A stretch of 64,000 nucleotides of DNA from Cyanothece sp. BG0011 (GCF_003013815.1 NZ_PRLH01000047.1:1-64000), one strand, 5' to 3'; counted from the first letter of the stretch, positions 1 through 11,800 are shown. Program-made: numbers and translations. The notes: generated from the sequence alone by a model not told the origin.

Positions 1-2
1 TG

Positions 3-1369
3 ACGTTCAAAGAACGATTTGAGTTAGAAGAAACCCTGAAACTCAAGACAAAGACCTGGAAACATCAAGGATTACGAGAAATCCCCATCCCCAAAAAGGA
101 CGGAACCAAACGAATCCTAAAAGTCCCAACCATCGCCGACAGAGCATGGCAATGTCTTGTCAAATACGCTCTAGAACCAGCCCATGAAGCACATTCCATC
201 CCAGGAGCTACGGGTTTAGACCAGGGCGAAGCGCACACGACGCACAAAAAGCCCTGTTTCTACATCTCAGAAAAAGCACTAATGGAATTGATAAAAGAGT
301 TCTTGAACTTGATATCAGCAAATGCTTCGACCGCATATCACACCAAACTATATTAGAACAAGTGATTGCTCCCGAATCTGTCATCAAAGGGTTACGCAAA
401 TGCCTTAAGGCAGGAGTTAACCCAGAATTTCCCAATCAAGGAGTACCACAGGGAGGTGTTTGTTCACCTTTATTGGCAAATATCGCTCTCAATGGCATCG
501 AAAAAATCGGGGAATTTAGAAGCAGGGGCATAACTTATTCCAAATGTGTCAGATATGCTGATGATATGGTGTATGTTCTCAAACCAGAAGATGATGCGGA
601 ATCAATACTTGCCCAAGTAGAGGAATTTCTCGCTCAAAGAGGAATGGAAATTAGCCAGAAGAAAACTAAAGTAACAGCCTCGATAGATGGATTTGACTTC
701 CTAGGATGGCATTTCTATGTCCAGAAACACAACGGAAAATTTAAAAGCATTCCCTCAGTGGAAAATTTCAAAGCATTCCGTGATAAAGTCAAACACATCG
801 TCAACAACTCTAATTATGGGGCGAAGGTAAAAACAATCAAACTCGCTCCCATTGTAAGAGGATGGCGCAACTACCATAAATATTGCAAAATGGACGGCTC
901 AAGGTTTAGCCTATGGCACTTGAGTCGAAGAACCTTCAAAAAGTTCAAAAAACAAAAGACCATCAACCGATACCAAGCAATAGAATTGATTAAAAGAGCC
1001 TTTCCAAACATTAGTTACTCGGAGAACAGTTTTGCCAACGTCAAAGGGACTAAATCACCCTACGACGGAGATATAAACTACTGGTCAAAGAGAAACAGTG
1101 TCCTCTACGATGGAAGTACAGCAAAAACACTTCGCCGACAAAACCATTCATGTGGTTATTGTGGTCTGAAATTCATCGACGATGAAAAAGTAGAATTGCA
1201 CCACATCGACGGCAACCACAACAATTGGAGACCTAAGAACCTCTTAGCAATCCATAACAGTTGTCATCATTATACTCACATGAGCAAAGGACGGAAAGAC
1301 CAAGGTTTTCGGAAGCCGAGTGCAGGGAAACCCGCACGCTCGGATTTCACAGAGAGGGGCGAAGCATGA
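3..1369 (+). pseudogene. Group II intron-encoded reverse transcriptase/maturase with HNH domain, 5'-truncated by window edge and frameshifted
   Basis: This is the protein of a group II intron, normally needed for splicing and retrohoming. The N-terminal RT part reads in the frame starting at base 3 (REIPIPKKDGT, VPTIADRAWQ, LEPAHEA). The frame then shifts by one near 189-191 and continues as YGFRPGRSAHDAQ, LELDISKCFDRI, GVPQGGVCSPLLANIALNG and the catalytic RYADD (about base 552). The maturase/X domain follows, and a C-terminal HNH endonuclease with CGYC, ELHHIDGNHNN and a final SCHH. The shift is a one-base deletion: adding one base near 190 gives the family-typical EPAHEATFHPRSYGFRP. The intact-looking part after the shift runs from about 191 to the stop at 1369; a GTG at 362 is only an internal codon. 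The 5' end of the gene and intron lies outside the window. Confidence 0.9.
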
Positions 1370-1392
1370 TAGCTTCCCTCGACTCTACCCAC
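1313..1392 (+). ncRNA. Group II intron domains V and VI and 3' end
   Basis: Bases 1313-1347 fold as a domain V hairpin. They start with the AGC triad (AAGCCGAG), carry a GAAA tetraloop between GG and CC, and end with GCACGCTCGGATT, which includes the typical two-base bulge. A second hairpin (GAGGGGCGAAGC, loop ATGATA, GCTTCCCTC, about 1354-1380) fits domain VI. The intron 3' splice site should be a few bases later, around 1388-1392 (CTACCCAC). The exact junction is inferred. The reading frame of the maturase overlaps both hairpins. Confidence 0.7.
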
Positions 1393-1480
1393 GTTCGGTT
1401 TGGAATGGGAGGGGAAGGAGGCGACTCCTTTCTCGACCCCTAATCTTTAACACCATTCGTTTAAATTTTTGAGTTTTGTT

Positions 1481-3403
1481 ATGAATACTGGGCTACCACC
1501 TCAAACCACGGTACACGATCGCTTTCAGATTTTACGCCAACTAGGTCAAGGAAAGCTAGGGAGAACCTATTTAGCCCAAGATAGTCATCGCTTCAATGAC
1601 TTATGTATTCTCAAAGAATTTGCTCCCGATGTCAATGATCCTTTCGCCCTGAAAAAAACAGAAGAACTATTTCAACGCAAAGCACAAATTCTTTATCAGT
1701 TAGAACATCCTCAAATCCCTCGTTTTCGGGAATTATTTTCTTGCCAATATAAAGAAAAAACCACCCTTTTTTTAGTACAAGATTATGTACAAGGAGTTAC
1801 TTATGATCAACAATTACAGCAACGACTAAAAGAAGGGAAAGGATTGACGGAAAGAGAAATCAAACAATTTTTATTAGATGTTTTACCCGTTCTGGATTAC
1901 CTTCATGAAAAAGGTATTATTCATCGGGATCTTACCCCGAAAAATATCATTTGTCGTCAAGATGATAACTTACCCGTTTTAATCGATTTTGGGAGCGTTA
2001 AGCAACTATCGACTATTGCTAATACCTATTTTAAACATCCAGAATTATTAACCAGTAAAATTATACAGGTCGGTCAACCGGGGTATGCACCCCAGGAACA
2101 GATCGAAAAAGGGATCGTCACTGCCAATAGTGATTTATACAGTTTAGCGGCCACAGCGTGTGTGTTACTGACGGGACAAGAAGCCTTACAATTACAAGAC
2201 CGGCAGAGTTTGAACTGGCGTTTACCCCCAGAGGTAGCCATCAGTCCTCATTTAAGCCAGATTTTACTGAAAATGTTGGCTAAACATCCAAGCGATCGCT
2301 ATACTTCAGCTAGAGACGTTCTTCACGTCCTTACTCAGTCTTCTCCTCAACCCATGACTCCTCCCACCCTGGTGGTAAAGTCTGCTATAATGCCTCAGAC
2401 TTCCTCGCCAAAAGTGACCATTTCCCCTAAGCAAAAAACAGAACCCAATATGACAGTAACGAACAGCAAAAATAGTCCCCTTACTGGCTGTTTAGGTAAG
2501 TTATTTTTACTTTTAATGCTAATCTTAGGCTCAGGAACCATGGGATGGTGGGCAGGGAAATTATGGATTTCTCAAATCCTCAATGCTCAAGAAAACAGTC
2601 AACCCAAACCCGTTTTTTCTGAGGAACCCTCAACCCCAACAATTAGTGATCAAGAGTTACAACGTAAAACAGAAATACGCACCCGTCGTCGTCAGTTAGG
2701 ATTAGATCATAGTTGGTTTGTGGCGGTGGTTGATGAATTATTTTGGGAAAAATATCCCAGTCAGCGAAATAAAATTTTAAGTAATCAAAAAGATGATGCT
2801 TCTTGGCGAAATAGATGGGATGAAACCGCTAGTCAAGTATTAACAACTCTAGAATCTTTGAGTTCTGAATCATTAGAAGGAATCGGCGGTTATAGCCAAA
2901 GTGAACGGACAATTTGGAAACAACAAGCTAATGGTTTATATTTAAGTAGTCGTGCTTTATATGATTTAGTGGATGGTCGTTTTTTTGCGGCTTTTCCTGA
3001 GCAAGAAAATAAGGAATTTATTGATAAACCGATCGGTCAAATCTGGAATGCTATAATTGCAGATACGATTGCAAAATTACAAGCAGGGGATAATTACGAA
3101 AGGATAGGAATTGAACTACAGCAAGATAGAATCATTCAACGTCGAAAACGATTAGAACCAGGCCAAGGAAATGCTTATGTTGCTAACTTAAATGCTTACC
3201 AAAGCATGGAGGTAAAATTAGAAGGTGATCGCCATTTACTCCTCTCTATTTATTCTCCGACCGGTAACAATAATATACTAGAAGATTCTTCAACTCATCA
3301 ATGGTCAGGAAGACTGATCGAAAGTGGGTATTATGAGTTTACTGTTGTCTCAAAAAATAAAAAACCTACTAATTATGACCTGAAGATTACTATTATAGAT
3401 TAA
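1481..3403 (+). CDS. Membrane-anchored Hanks-type serine/threonine protein kinase
   Basis: A eukaryotic-type kinase that phosphorylates Ser/Thr on unknown targets. From the ATG at 1481 it is 640 aa; a TTG four codons upstream is possible but has no ribosome site. Kinase landmarks are the Gly loop GQGKLG (22-27), Lys45 in ILKEF, catalytic HRDLTPKN with Asp150, IDFG with Asp169, and GYAPQE. A Pro/Ser/Thr linker (about 290-330) leads to one hydrophobic segment near 336-365. Beyond the membrane is an alpha-helical domain (TRRRQLGLDHSWF to FAAFPEQ) and a C-terminal beta-rich domain resembling pre-peptidase C-terminal folds. Such tails occur in cyanobacterial kinases; what they sense is not known to me. 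Only 12 bases separate it from the HEAT-repeat gene, so they are probably co-transcribed. The group II intron lies about 90 bp upstream and may have displaced its promoter. Confidence 0.9.
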   Translation: MNTGLPPQTTVHDRFQILRQLGQGKLGRTYLAQDSHRFNDLCILKEFAPDVNDPFALKKTEELFQRKAQILYQLEHPQIPRFRELFSCQYKEKTTLFLVQDYVQGVTYDQQLQQRLKEGKGLTEREIKQFLLDVLPVLDYLHEKGIIHRDLTPKNIICRQDDNLPVLIDFGSVKQLSTIANTYFKHPELLTSKIIQVGQPGYAPQEQIEKGIVTANSDLYSLAATACVLLTGQEALQLQDRQSLNWRLPPEVAISPHLSQILLKMLAKHPSDRYTSARDVLHVLTQSSPQPMTPPTLVVKSAIMPQTSSPKVTISPKQKTEPNMTVTNSKNSPLTGCLGKLFLLLMLILGSGTMGWWAGKLWISQILNAQENSQPKPVFSEEPSTPTISDQELQRKTEIRTRRRQLGLDHSWFVAVVDELFWEKYPSQRNKILSNQKDDASWRNRWDETASQVLTTLESLSSESLEGIGGYSQSERTIWKQQANGLYLSSRALYDLVDGRFFAAFPEQENKEFIDKPIGQIWNAIIADTIAKLQAGDNYERIGIELQQDRIIQRRKRLEPGQGNAYVANLNAYQSMEVKLEGDRHLLLSIYSPTGNNNILEDSSTHQWSGRLIESGYYEFTVVSKNKKPTNYDLKITIID

Positions 3404-3415
3404 GAGATTGATTTT

Positions 3416-4552
3416 ATGAATAATGATGATGCATTACAAAACTTTAAAACAGCAATTTATAGTAATAATAATGAAGATTATGATCTAATTAAATTAGGAT
3501 TGTTCTTGTTAGAATCAGGAGATTTTCAGCAACGTTGGGAAGTAGCAAAATTGTTGCCAAAACTGGGAGAAAAGATTATTACTCCTTTATTAAATATTTT
3601 AGAAAATGAAAAGATTGACATTGAACATCGTTGGTTTGCTGCTCGGATTTTGTCTGATTTTAATGATATAAAAATAATTATTTCTTTTACTCGACTATTA
3701 CAAACCACAGAAGAAGAAGAACTTTCAACTATATTAGCAGAAGGGTTAGGGAAGATGGGTATTTCTGCTATAAATAGTTTAGAAACATTATTAGAAAAGG
3801 ATGAATCTTCTAGATTATTGGCTGTTAAAGCATTAGGACAAATTCGTCATTCAGAGACTATCAAACCTGTGCTAAAAGTAGTTAATGATCCTAACCCAGA
3901 AATTCGAGCGATCGCTTTAGAATGCTTAGGAAGTTTTCATCGAAAAGAATTGATTCCTATCTTTATTCAAGCCTTAAATGATCCTGTTTCTACGGTTCGT
4001 AAAGAAGCTATTATTATTCTAGGAATGCAATCAGAATTAACAACAGAATTTAACATCATTCAAAGTTTAAAACCATTACTTTATGACATAAAATTGTCTA
4101 TTTGTCAAGAAACTGCCCTGAGTTTAGGACGCATTAAAAGCGATGAAGCGATAGAAGAATTAGGGATTATTCTTAACAAAGAAACAACCCCTATAGAGCT
4201 AAAAAAAGCAGTTATCCAAGGATTAAGTTGGACGGAATCACCTCAAGCTTTAATTAATTTAAAACAAGCATTATCTAGAGAAAATTTAGAAGTTTGTTTA
4301 ATAATAATTCGTTTATTAGGGACTCAAAAAAGCGACATAGTTAGACATCAAGCTACTCAAATTTTAATCGATTTTTTAGCATCAAACACCCCCATCACTC
4401 AACAACCTAAAATAAAACAAGAGATAGCCGTTTCTTTAGGAGAATTAGGGGGTAAAACAGCCATTAATTGCCTTGAAAAACTAGCCAATGACCCTAATAA
4501 ATCTGTTAAATTACACGCGATCGCAGGTTTGAAAAAAGCTGGAATTAAATAA
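3416..4552 (+). CDS. HEAT-repeat / PBS-lyase-type repeat protein
   Basis: A 378-aa soluble protein built from about ten alpha-helical HEAT-like repeats of roughly 30 residues. Examples are AVKALGQIRHSETIKPVLKV, AIALECLGSFHRKELIPIF and EAIIILGMQ. These repeats are typical of cyanobacterial phycobilin lyases and of scaffold proteins, and mediate protein-protein contacts. No lyase active site can be assigned from sequence alone. The start ATG at 3416 follows the kinase stop by 12 bases, so the likely role is as a partner or substrate scaffold of that kinase rather than pigment attachment. This is inference from context. Codon use matches the neighbours. Confidence 0.85.
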   Translation: MNNDDALQNFKTAIYSNNNEDYDLIKLGLFLLESGDFQQRWEVAKLLPKLGEKIITPLLNILENEKIDIEHRWFAARILSDFNDIKIIISFTRLLQTTEEEELSTILAEGLGKMGISAINSLETLLEKDESSRLLAVKALGQIRHSETIKPVLKVVNDPNPEIRAIALECLGSFHRKELIPIFIQALNDPVSTVRKEAIIILGMQSELTTEFNIIQSLKPLLYDIKLSICQETALSLGRIKSDEAIEELGIILNKETTPIELKKAVIQGLSWTESPQALINLKQALSRENLEVCLIIIRLLGTQKSDIVRHQATQILIDFLASNTPITQQPKIKQEIAVSLGELGGKTAINCLEKLANDPNKSVKLHAIAGLKKAGIK

Positions 4553-4685
4553 TAAGTAGTTGTACTTGTAGGTTGGGTTAGGCGTGATGATAATTTAAAA
4601 TAACTACTAAGGGTTTTTATTAGTCGTAACCCACCATTGAAAATAGATATTTTTGAACTTGTTTAGAAATTAGAGAACCATTGCC

Positions 4686-4704
4686 TTAAACTCACATCTT
4701 ACAC
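4686..4704 (+). repeat. Isolated terminal-repeat-like remnant of the CTCAYATCTTGCACC family
   Basis: The string ACTCACATCTTACACC differs at one position from the left terminal repeat of the elements at 5314 and 31106. No right end was found in the 130 bases before the DUF29 gene, so this is at most a relic. Confidence 0.35.
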
Positions 4705-4818
4705 CACCCCCATTAACCGCCTTGAAATTAATTTCAAGGCTAACAAATAGCGTTCAATAAATTGAACTATAAATCATATCAATATCAACTTTTTGACTTT
4801 TTTAGCCAATCTCACCTA

Positions 4819-5277
4819 TCATTTTGTCGGGAACCAATCTTCATCTAACAATTGTTCTAGAGTATAAGGGCATTTTGGAGGAAAAGTATCAAGCTCAGTT
4901 TTTATTTTAGTATATTTAAGACTATTTTGATAAATTAATTCAAATCTGCTAACTAAAAATTTTTGTAAGTTTTTGGTTAAGATACCATTTATCTGAAATC
5001 TAAATTCAGTAATTTCTGCTTTCCAGTGAGAGGCATTATATTGAGATTCTTTTGACCAATATTCTAACAACAAAAGATGAATTATGATCTGCCTTAGTAA
5101 ACTTTCTACTTTGTTTTTTCTCTCTCTACCCAAGTCGTCTAATTCCTCAATTAAATTTTCTATATCTAACTCATTAAATTTTTTTTCTTTTAAAAGTTTA
5201 ATAGTTTTTTGTATCCACAGATAATCGTCTACTTCATGTAATTCTCTTAGGTTAGATTGAGATGGTATTTGTACCAT
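4819..5277 (-). CDS. DUF29 family protein
   Basis: A 152-aa protein matching the cyanobacterial DUF29 pattern. There is an N-terminal ...DYLWIQKTIKLLKEKKFNELDIE segment and the helix LIEELDDLGRERKNKVESLL. A conserved HLLLLEYWS stretch follows, and the C-terminal ending is YTLEQLLDEDWFP. DUF29 genes occur in many copies in cyanobacterial genomes; no biochemical function is established, though some lie near mobile DNA or toxin-antitoxin genes. It is monocistronic and followed upstream by a small mobile element at 5314. Start ATG at 5277 is the first in frame. Confidence 0.88.
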   Translation of the reverse strand: MVQIPSQSNLRELHEVDDYLWIQKTIKLLKEKKFNELDIENLIEELDDLGRERKNKVESLLRQIIIHLLLLEYWSKESQYNASHWKAEITEFRFQINGILTKNLQKFLVSRFELIYQNSLKYTKIKTELDTFPPKCPYTLEQLLDEDWFPTK

Positions 5278-5313
5278 GAATATTTCCCTATTTCTTTAAC
5301 TAATTATATTATA

Positions 5314-5511
5314 CTCACATCTTGCACCAAAACAAATAAACTTAATAATTATGACAAGGTAGTCAATTGTGAATAATTTAGCATCAAAATTGAACACTTT
5401 TGCCTGTCTTGGTGAGCGTTCCCTTGCGCAGATGCGAAGGCGCGGGGTCTCACCGCTCTTGCCTCTTGCCTCCCTAAACTAGCTAGTTTTAGCGAAGGTG
5501 CAAGATATGAG
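5314..5511 (+). mobile_element. MITE-like element, copy 1 (198 bp)
   Basis: The ends are CTCACATCTTGCACC (left) and GGTGCAAGATATGAG (right), inverted repeats of 15 bp with one mismatch. The first ~95 bases (to ...AATTGAACACTTTTGCC) are identical by eye to the element in the P-ATPase gene at 31106. It encodes no transposase. Flanks are TATA on the left and TTATA on the right, consistent with a short TATN-type target duplication with a one-base uncertainty. Inside it, 5411-5456 carries a second palindrome (GGTGAG ... CTCACC) that copy 31106 lacks. Confidence 0.75.
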
Positions 5512-5526
5512 TTATATATGATAAAT

Positions 5527-5562
5527 AAAAAAAGGATGAGCAATATTATAGTAACTCATCCT
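5527..5562 (-). terminator. Rho-independent terminator of the 24-aa small gene
   Basis: On the minus strand AGGATGAG (5562-5555) pairs with CTCATCCT (5540-5533) across a 14-nt loop, directly followed by a run of seven T. It sits about 50 bases downstream of the stop of the small reading frame at 5613-5687, which supports that frame being a transcribed gene. Confidence 0.75.
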
Positions 5563-5612
5563 CAGACCAAATATTAATGTTGATGATTTAATGATTCTAC
5601 TTTTTTAACTTC

Positions 5613-5687
5613 TTAACTAACAAAACTGAGAACTGTACCCCCAAGTGCTGCAACAGAAAGGGAGGTTAAAGATTGGATAATCTGCAT
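5613..5687 (-). CDS. 24-residue hydrophobic small protein
   Basis: Too short for usual gene finders. The reading frame is MQIIQSLTSLSVAALGGTVL followed by SFVS and a TAA. An AGGA ribosome site lies five bases upstream of the ATG, and a clear minus-strand terminator follows (5527-5562). The peptide has a single hydrophobic, Gly/Ala-rich stretch and could be a one-span membrane peptide. It does not match the small photosystem, cytochrome b6f or NDH subunits I can recall (PsaM, PetN, PetL, Psb30). It lies between a mobile element and pyrG, transcribed in the same direction as pyrG, but the AT-rich 5688-5812 leader suggests its own promoter. The gene call is inference from ribosome site plus terminator. 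Confidence 0.5.
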   Translation of the reverse strand: MQIIQSLTSLSVAALGGTVLSFVS

Positions 5688-5812
5688 AACATTCCTCAAC
5701 TTATGAACAATTACATAAATATTGTTATGCCTCCCGATCTTTTGTCAAGTTTCTGTTAGTATTTGTTGCATTTTCTTCTTTTTTTGCAAAATATCCACCA
5801 TTTTTCTTGTCA

Positions 5813-7435
<1,623 letters not shown>

Positions 7436-7667
7436 TTAGAGGATCAAGACAATAGTCACTAAAAGTATACTCAATGATCAACAGACATCTGTTGCCTTTC
7501 AGAAATTCCTTGTACTTAATATTTTAGCCAAATAAATGACCCATTGATCAACTTCTTCTTAGGATTATTATTTATGATAAATAGGGAAAAATCTCGTTTT
7601 CTGCATACTTAAAAAAGTTCCTAATGATGGCTAATACTTTCAAGTGTGAGGGAGTTATATCGAACTC

Positions 7668-7792
7668 AGATTAATAATAATGAGAGGGTAATCAATTTTT
7701 AAGGATAAGGCATCAAAATTAAACACTCGCTATTGCCCATTGCTCATTCCCTTTCTAAACTAGCTAATTTAATCGAAAATGCAAGATATGAG
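7668..7792 (+). mobile_element. Degenerate MITE-like element, copy 2
   Basis: The interior AAGGCATCAAAATTAAACAC and CTAAACTAGCTAATTTAATCG, and the right end ATGCAAGATATGAG, align with the element at 5314. The left terminal repeat is eroded, so the left boundary is approximate. No protein is encoded. Confidence 0.5.
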
Positions 7793-7840
7793 TTTTAGCC
7801 ATCATTCCTCAACTGAACTTTTCTTGGTGCAAGATGGGTA

Positions 7841-7881
7841 GTTGAGCCAAGATGTTGATTAAAACAAAATCTTGGTTCAAC
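7841..7881 (-). terminator. Long hairpin downstream of the PEP-CTERM gene
   Basis: GTTGAGCCAAGAT (7841-7853) and ATCTTGGTTCAAC (7869-7881) form a 13-bp stem with one G-T pair and a 15-nt loop, about 27 bases past the stop of the minus-strand gene. There is no clean T-run after it, so it may be a weak terminator or a 3'-end stabiliser. Confidence 0.4.
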
Positions 7882-7907
7882 TTCATTAAAAAAATTTCAG
7901 ATGTGAC

Positions 7908-8738
7908 TTAACTCCATCTCTTAACTAAAGAACTTACCCCAAGGGTGATTAATAACAATAAACCTAGTTTAGAACTGGGTTCAGATGTCGTGACGGGTGT
8001 TTCTTGGGGTGCATCAATTAGTAGTGCAGAAGTTGAAGCCGTATCTTGGATGTCCACAATGCCAATACCCAAAGTGTAAACGCCAGCAGTTAGAGGATTT
8101 GAGGTAAATGTTTGGAATCCCGTTTCTTGGTTAAAAAGGGTACTAGAAGAAGATAAGAAGGATGAATTGGTATCAGCAAGGGTTGTAATTGTGCCATCAA
8201 GCACAATGAAAGCATAATCTCTCGGACTTCCAAGAGTCAATGGAAAATCAGAATTAGAATCATTAGTTAAAAAATTCCAACTAAAACTGATAGTTTCTCC
8301 TTCTTCAACCGTGAAGCTTTGAACAATAGCCGATCCTTCAAAAGCTTGTAAAAATGGAGATATATCTAAGTCTCCTGGTGATAAACCTAATGCGGTTTCT
8401 AGATCGGAAGGGGAACCAGTTGAAACAGCAGAATTTCCTGAAAAATTAAACGCTCCAGCCACAAAGGGAAAATCATCTTGTTCCAACGAAGCTGTTGTTA
8501 ACAATGCCTGAGAATTACCAAATAAAGGCCCACTACCAATAAGTCCAGTATCAAGGCTAACATCACCACTAGGTGTCCAATTGGCTAGACCATTTTCAAA
8601 ACCAGGATTAAGCTGTGCAGCCTGAGCCAATGGGGATATTATTAAGCTACTAATAGTCAGAATTGGCAGCATAGCAACTGATACTTTAAAAGCCGTAGTT
8701 TTCTTCAAAGATTGAAGGTTTTGAGGGTTCATTGTCAT
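7908..8738 (-). CDS. PEP-CTERM sorting-domain protein, exported
   Basis: A 276-aa exported protein. The N-terminus has a signal peptide (KVSVAMLPILTISSLIISPLAQA with cleavage after AQA, near residue 41). The mature part starts QLNPGFENGLANWTPSGDVSL, typical of secreted beta-sandwich proteins with an N-terminal 'feature in excess' motif. It is rich in Ser, Thr, Gly and Asp and has no enzyme motif I recognise. The C-terminus EPSSKLGLLLLITLGVSSLVKRWS is a PEP-CTERM tail: Glu-Pro, hydrophobic helix, then basic residues. Exosortase/EpsH systems process such tails and tie the protein to the surface or exopolysaccharide. The start could be 8738 or the ATG two codons later; GGAG is placed better for the first. 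It lies next to the Calx-beta adhesin, on the same strand. Confidence 0.8.
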   Translation of the reverse strand: MTMNPQNLQSLKKTTAFKVSVAMLPILTISSLIISPLAQAAQLNPGFENGLANWTPSGDVSLDTGLIGSGPLFGNSQALLTTASLEQDDFPFVAGAFNFSGNSAVSTGSPSDLETALGLSPGDLDISPFLQAFEGSAIVQSFTVEEGETISFSWNFLTNDSNSDFPLTLGSPRDYAFIVLDGTITTLADTNSSFLSSSSTLFNQETGFQTFTSNPLTAGVYTLGIGIVDIQDTASTSALLIDAPQETPVTTSEPSSKLGLLLLITLGVSSLVKRWS

Positions 8739-8833
8739 AAATCTCCAAGAAAATGAGTTGGGATAAAGTGGTTAATCGTCAGACTGAAAATGAGAAAAAG
8801 TGGCCTATTATTAATAGGTCACTTGAGAAATTT

Positions 8834-11800
8834 TTAATCAAGAGCAGAAGCAAAAATAAAGTTATTGGGATCGTTAAGGGTATTGGGAGCAACACCGGTT
8901 CCCTGTACAACCGCCAAGGTTCTGACATAACTATTAGCACCAGCCGAGCCATCTATATCAATGCCGATGGTGGTAAAACCAGCAAAGGAACCGATTTGTA
9001 CATAGCCTAAGTCAAGGGGATTTTGACCAAACGGGTTAAAGTCAGTGTCGTTACTGAGAAGTTGCGAGAGATCAATAACATCTAGACCTAATTCAAAATC
9101 AGAAATTAAATCTAAGCCATCATCAACATTTTGGAAAGCAAACACATCAGCGCCTCCCATACCAGTCAGCATATCACTACCTGCAAACCCAGTGATAATT
9201 TCACTTTCAGCAGTTCCCATCAGGCTATCTCGACCGGCTGTGCCATTGATTTCTATCGGGCCTGAAGGTACATCATCGTTTTCAATGGTTCCAATGCCTT
9301 GAGCCTCGCTAATCGTTACATCACGGCCATTAGCATTGAGGTTAGACAGGTTAACCAAGAAATCTTCATTGGGTTCAACGATGGTGTCTCCATTCACTTC
9401 AATGGTGATGGTTTGGACTTCCCCTGCATTCCCTGTAAAGTTAAGGGTGCCATTATTAGCTGTGTAATCATTATCAGTAACGGTTGCCGTATCATCGGCT
9501 GTGTCAAAGTCAAGGGATAACCCTGTGTCCACTTCGTTATCTAAGGTGACATCAAAAGTATAAGTAGTGGTGCCACTGTTCCCTTCGCTTTGAGTGACGT
9601 TGTTAATACTCAAAGAAGCACTATCGTCGTTGCTAATGGTTCCAACACCTTGTCCGTCTACAATATCGGCTCCGATGGCATTAGAAAGGTTAACCAAGAT
9701 GGTTTCATTGAGTTCAACCTTGTTATCTCCGTTCACTTCAACCGTAATAGTTTGGGTTTCCCCTGCATTACCAACAAAGGTTAAAGTGCCACTATTAGCC
9801 GTATAATCCCCATCTGCTGTGGTAGCCGTTCCATTAGCTGTGTCAAAGTCCACACTTGCGCCACCACTAACCGCATTATTGAGGGTGACATTAAAGGTTA
9901 AGGTTTGAGTGCCATTATCCCCTTCTGTTACGGTAGCGTTACTGATAGAGAAGCCGGCACCGTCATCGTTTTCAATGGTTCCAATGCCTTGAGCATCGCT
10001 AATGGTTACATCACGGCCATTAGCATTGAGGTTAGACAGGTTAACCAAGAAATCTTCATTGGGTTCAACGATGGTGTCTCCATTAACTTCAATGGTGATG
10101 GTTTGGACTTCCCCTGCATTCCCTGTAAAGGTAAGGGTGCCATTATTAGCTGTGTAATCATTATCAGCAACGGTTGCCGTATCATCGGCTGTGTCAAAGT
10201 CAAGGGATAACCCTGTGTCCACTTCGTTATCTAAGGTGACATCAAAAGTATAAGCAGTGGTGCCACTATTTCCTTCGCTTTGAGTGACGTTGTTAATACT
10301 CAAAGAAGCACTATCGTCATTAACAATGGTTCCTGTTCCCTGTCCATCTACAATATCGGCTCCGATGGCATTAGAAAGGTTAACCAAGATGGTTTCATTG
10401 AGTTCAACCTTGTTATCTCCGTTCACTTCAACCGTAATAGTTTGGGTTTCCCCTGCATTACCAGCAAAGGTTAAAGTGCCACTATTAGCCGTATAATCCC
10501 CATCTGCTGTGGTAGCCGTTCCATTAGCTGTGTCAAAGTCCACACTTGCGCCACCACTAACAGCATTATTGAGGGTGACATCAAAGGTTAAGGTTTGAGT
10601 GCCATTATCTCCTTCGGTGACGGTGGCGTTACTGATAGAGAAGCCGGCACCATCATCGTTTTCAATGGTTCCAATGCCTTGAGCATCGCTAATGGTTACA
10701 TCACGGCCATTAGCATTGAGGTTAGACAGGTTAACCAAGAAATCTTCATTGGGTTCAACGATGGTGTCTCCATTAACTTCAATGGTAAGGGTTTGGACTT
10801 CCCCTGCATTCCCTGTAAAGGTAAGGGTGCCATTATTAGCTGTGTAATCATTATCAGCAACGGTGGCCGTATCATCGGCTGTGTCAAAGTCAAGGGATAA
10901 CCCTGTGTCCACTTCGTTATCTAAGGTGACATCAAAAGTATAAGTAGTGGTGCCACTGTTCCCTTCGCTTTGAGTGACGTTGTTAATCCTCAAAGAAGCA
11001 CTATCGTCGTTGCTAATGGTTCCAACACCTTGTCCGTCTACAATATCGGCTCCGATGGCATTAGAAAGGTTAACCAAGATGGTTTCATTGAGTTCAACCT
11101 TGTTATCTCCATTCACTTCAACCGTAATAGTTTGGGTTTCCCCTGCATTACCAACAAAGGTTAAAGTGCCACTATTAGCCGTATAATCCCCATCTGCTGT
11201 GGTAGCCGTTCCATTAGCTGTGTCAAAGTCCACACTTGCGCCACCACTAACAGCATTATTGAGGGTGACATCAAAGGTTAAGGTTTGAGTGCCATTATCT
11301 CCTTCGGTGACGGTGGCGTTACTGATAGAGAAGCCGGCACCATCATCGTTTTCAATGGTTCCAATGCCTTGAGCCTCACTAATGGTTACATCACGGCCAT
11401 TAGCATTGAGGTTAGACAGGTTAACCAAGAAATCTTCATTGGGTTCAACGATGGTGTCTCCATTCACTTCAACGGTAAGGGTTTGGACTTCCCCTGCATT
11501 CCCTGTAAAGTTAAGGGTGCCATTATTAGCCGTGTAATCATTATCAGCAACAGTGGCCGTATCATCGGCTGTGTCAAAGTCAAGGGATAACCCTGTGTCC
11601 ACTTCGTTATCTAAGGTGACATCAAAAGTATAAGTAGTGGTGCCACTGTTCCCTTCGCTTTGAGTGACGTTGTTAATCCTCAAAGAAGCACTATCATCGT
11701 TGTTAATCGTTCCGACACCTTGTCCGTCAGTAATAACAACATTGCGACCACTGTTTTGTAGATTAGAGAGATTAACAAAGAAGGTTTCATCGAGTTCTAC

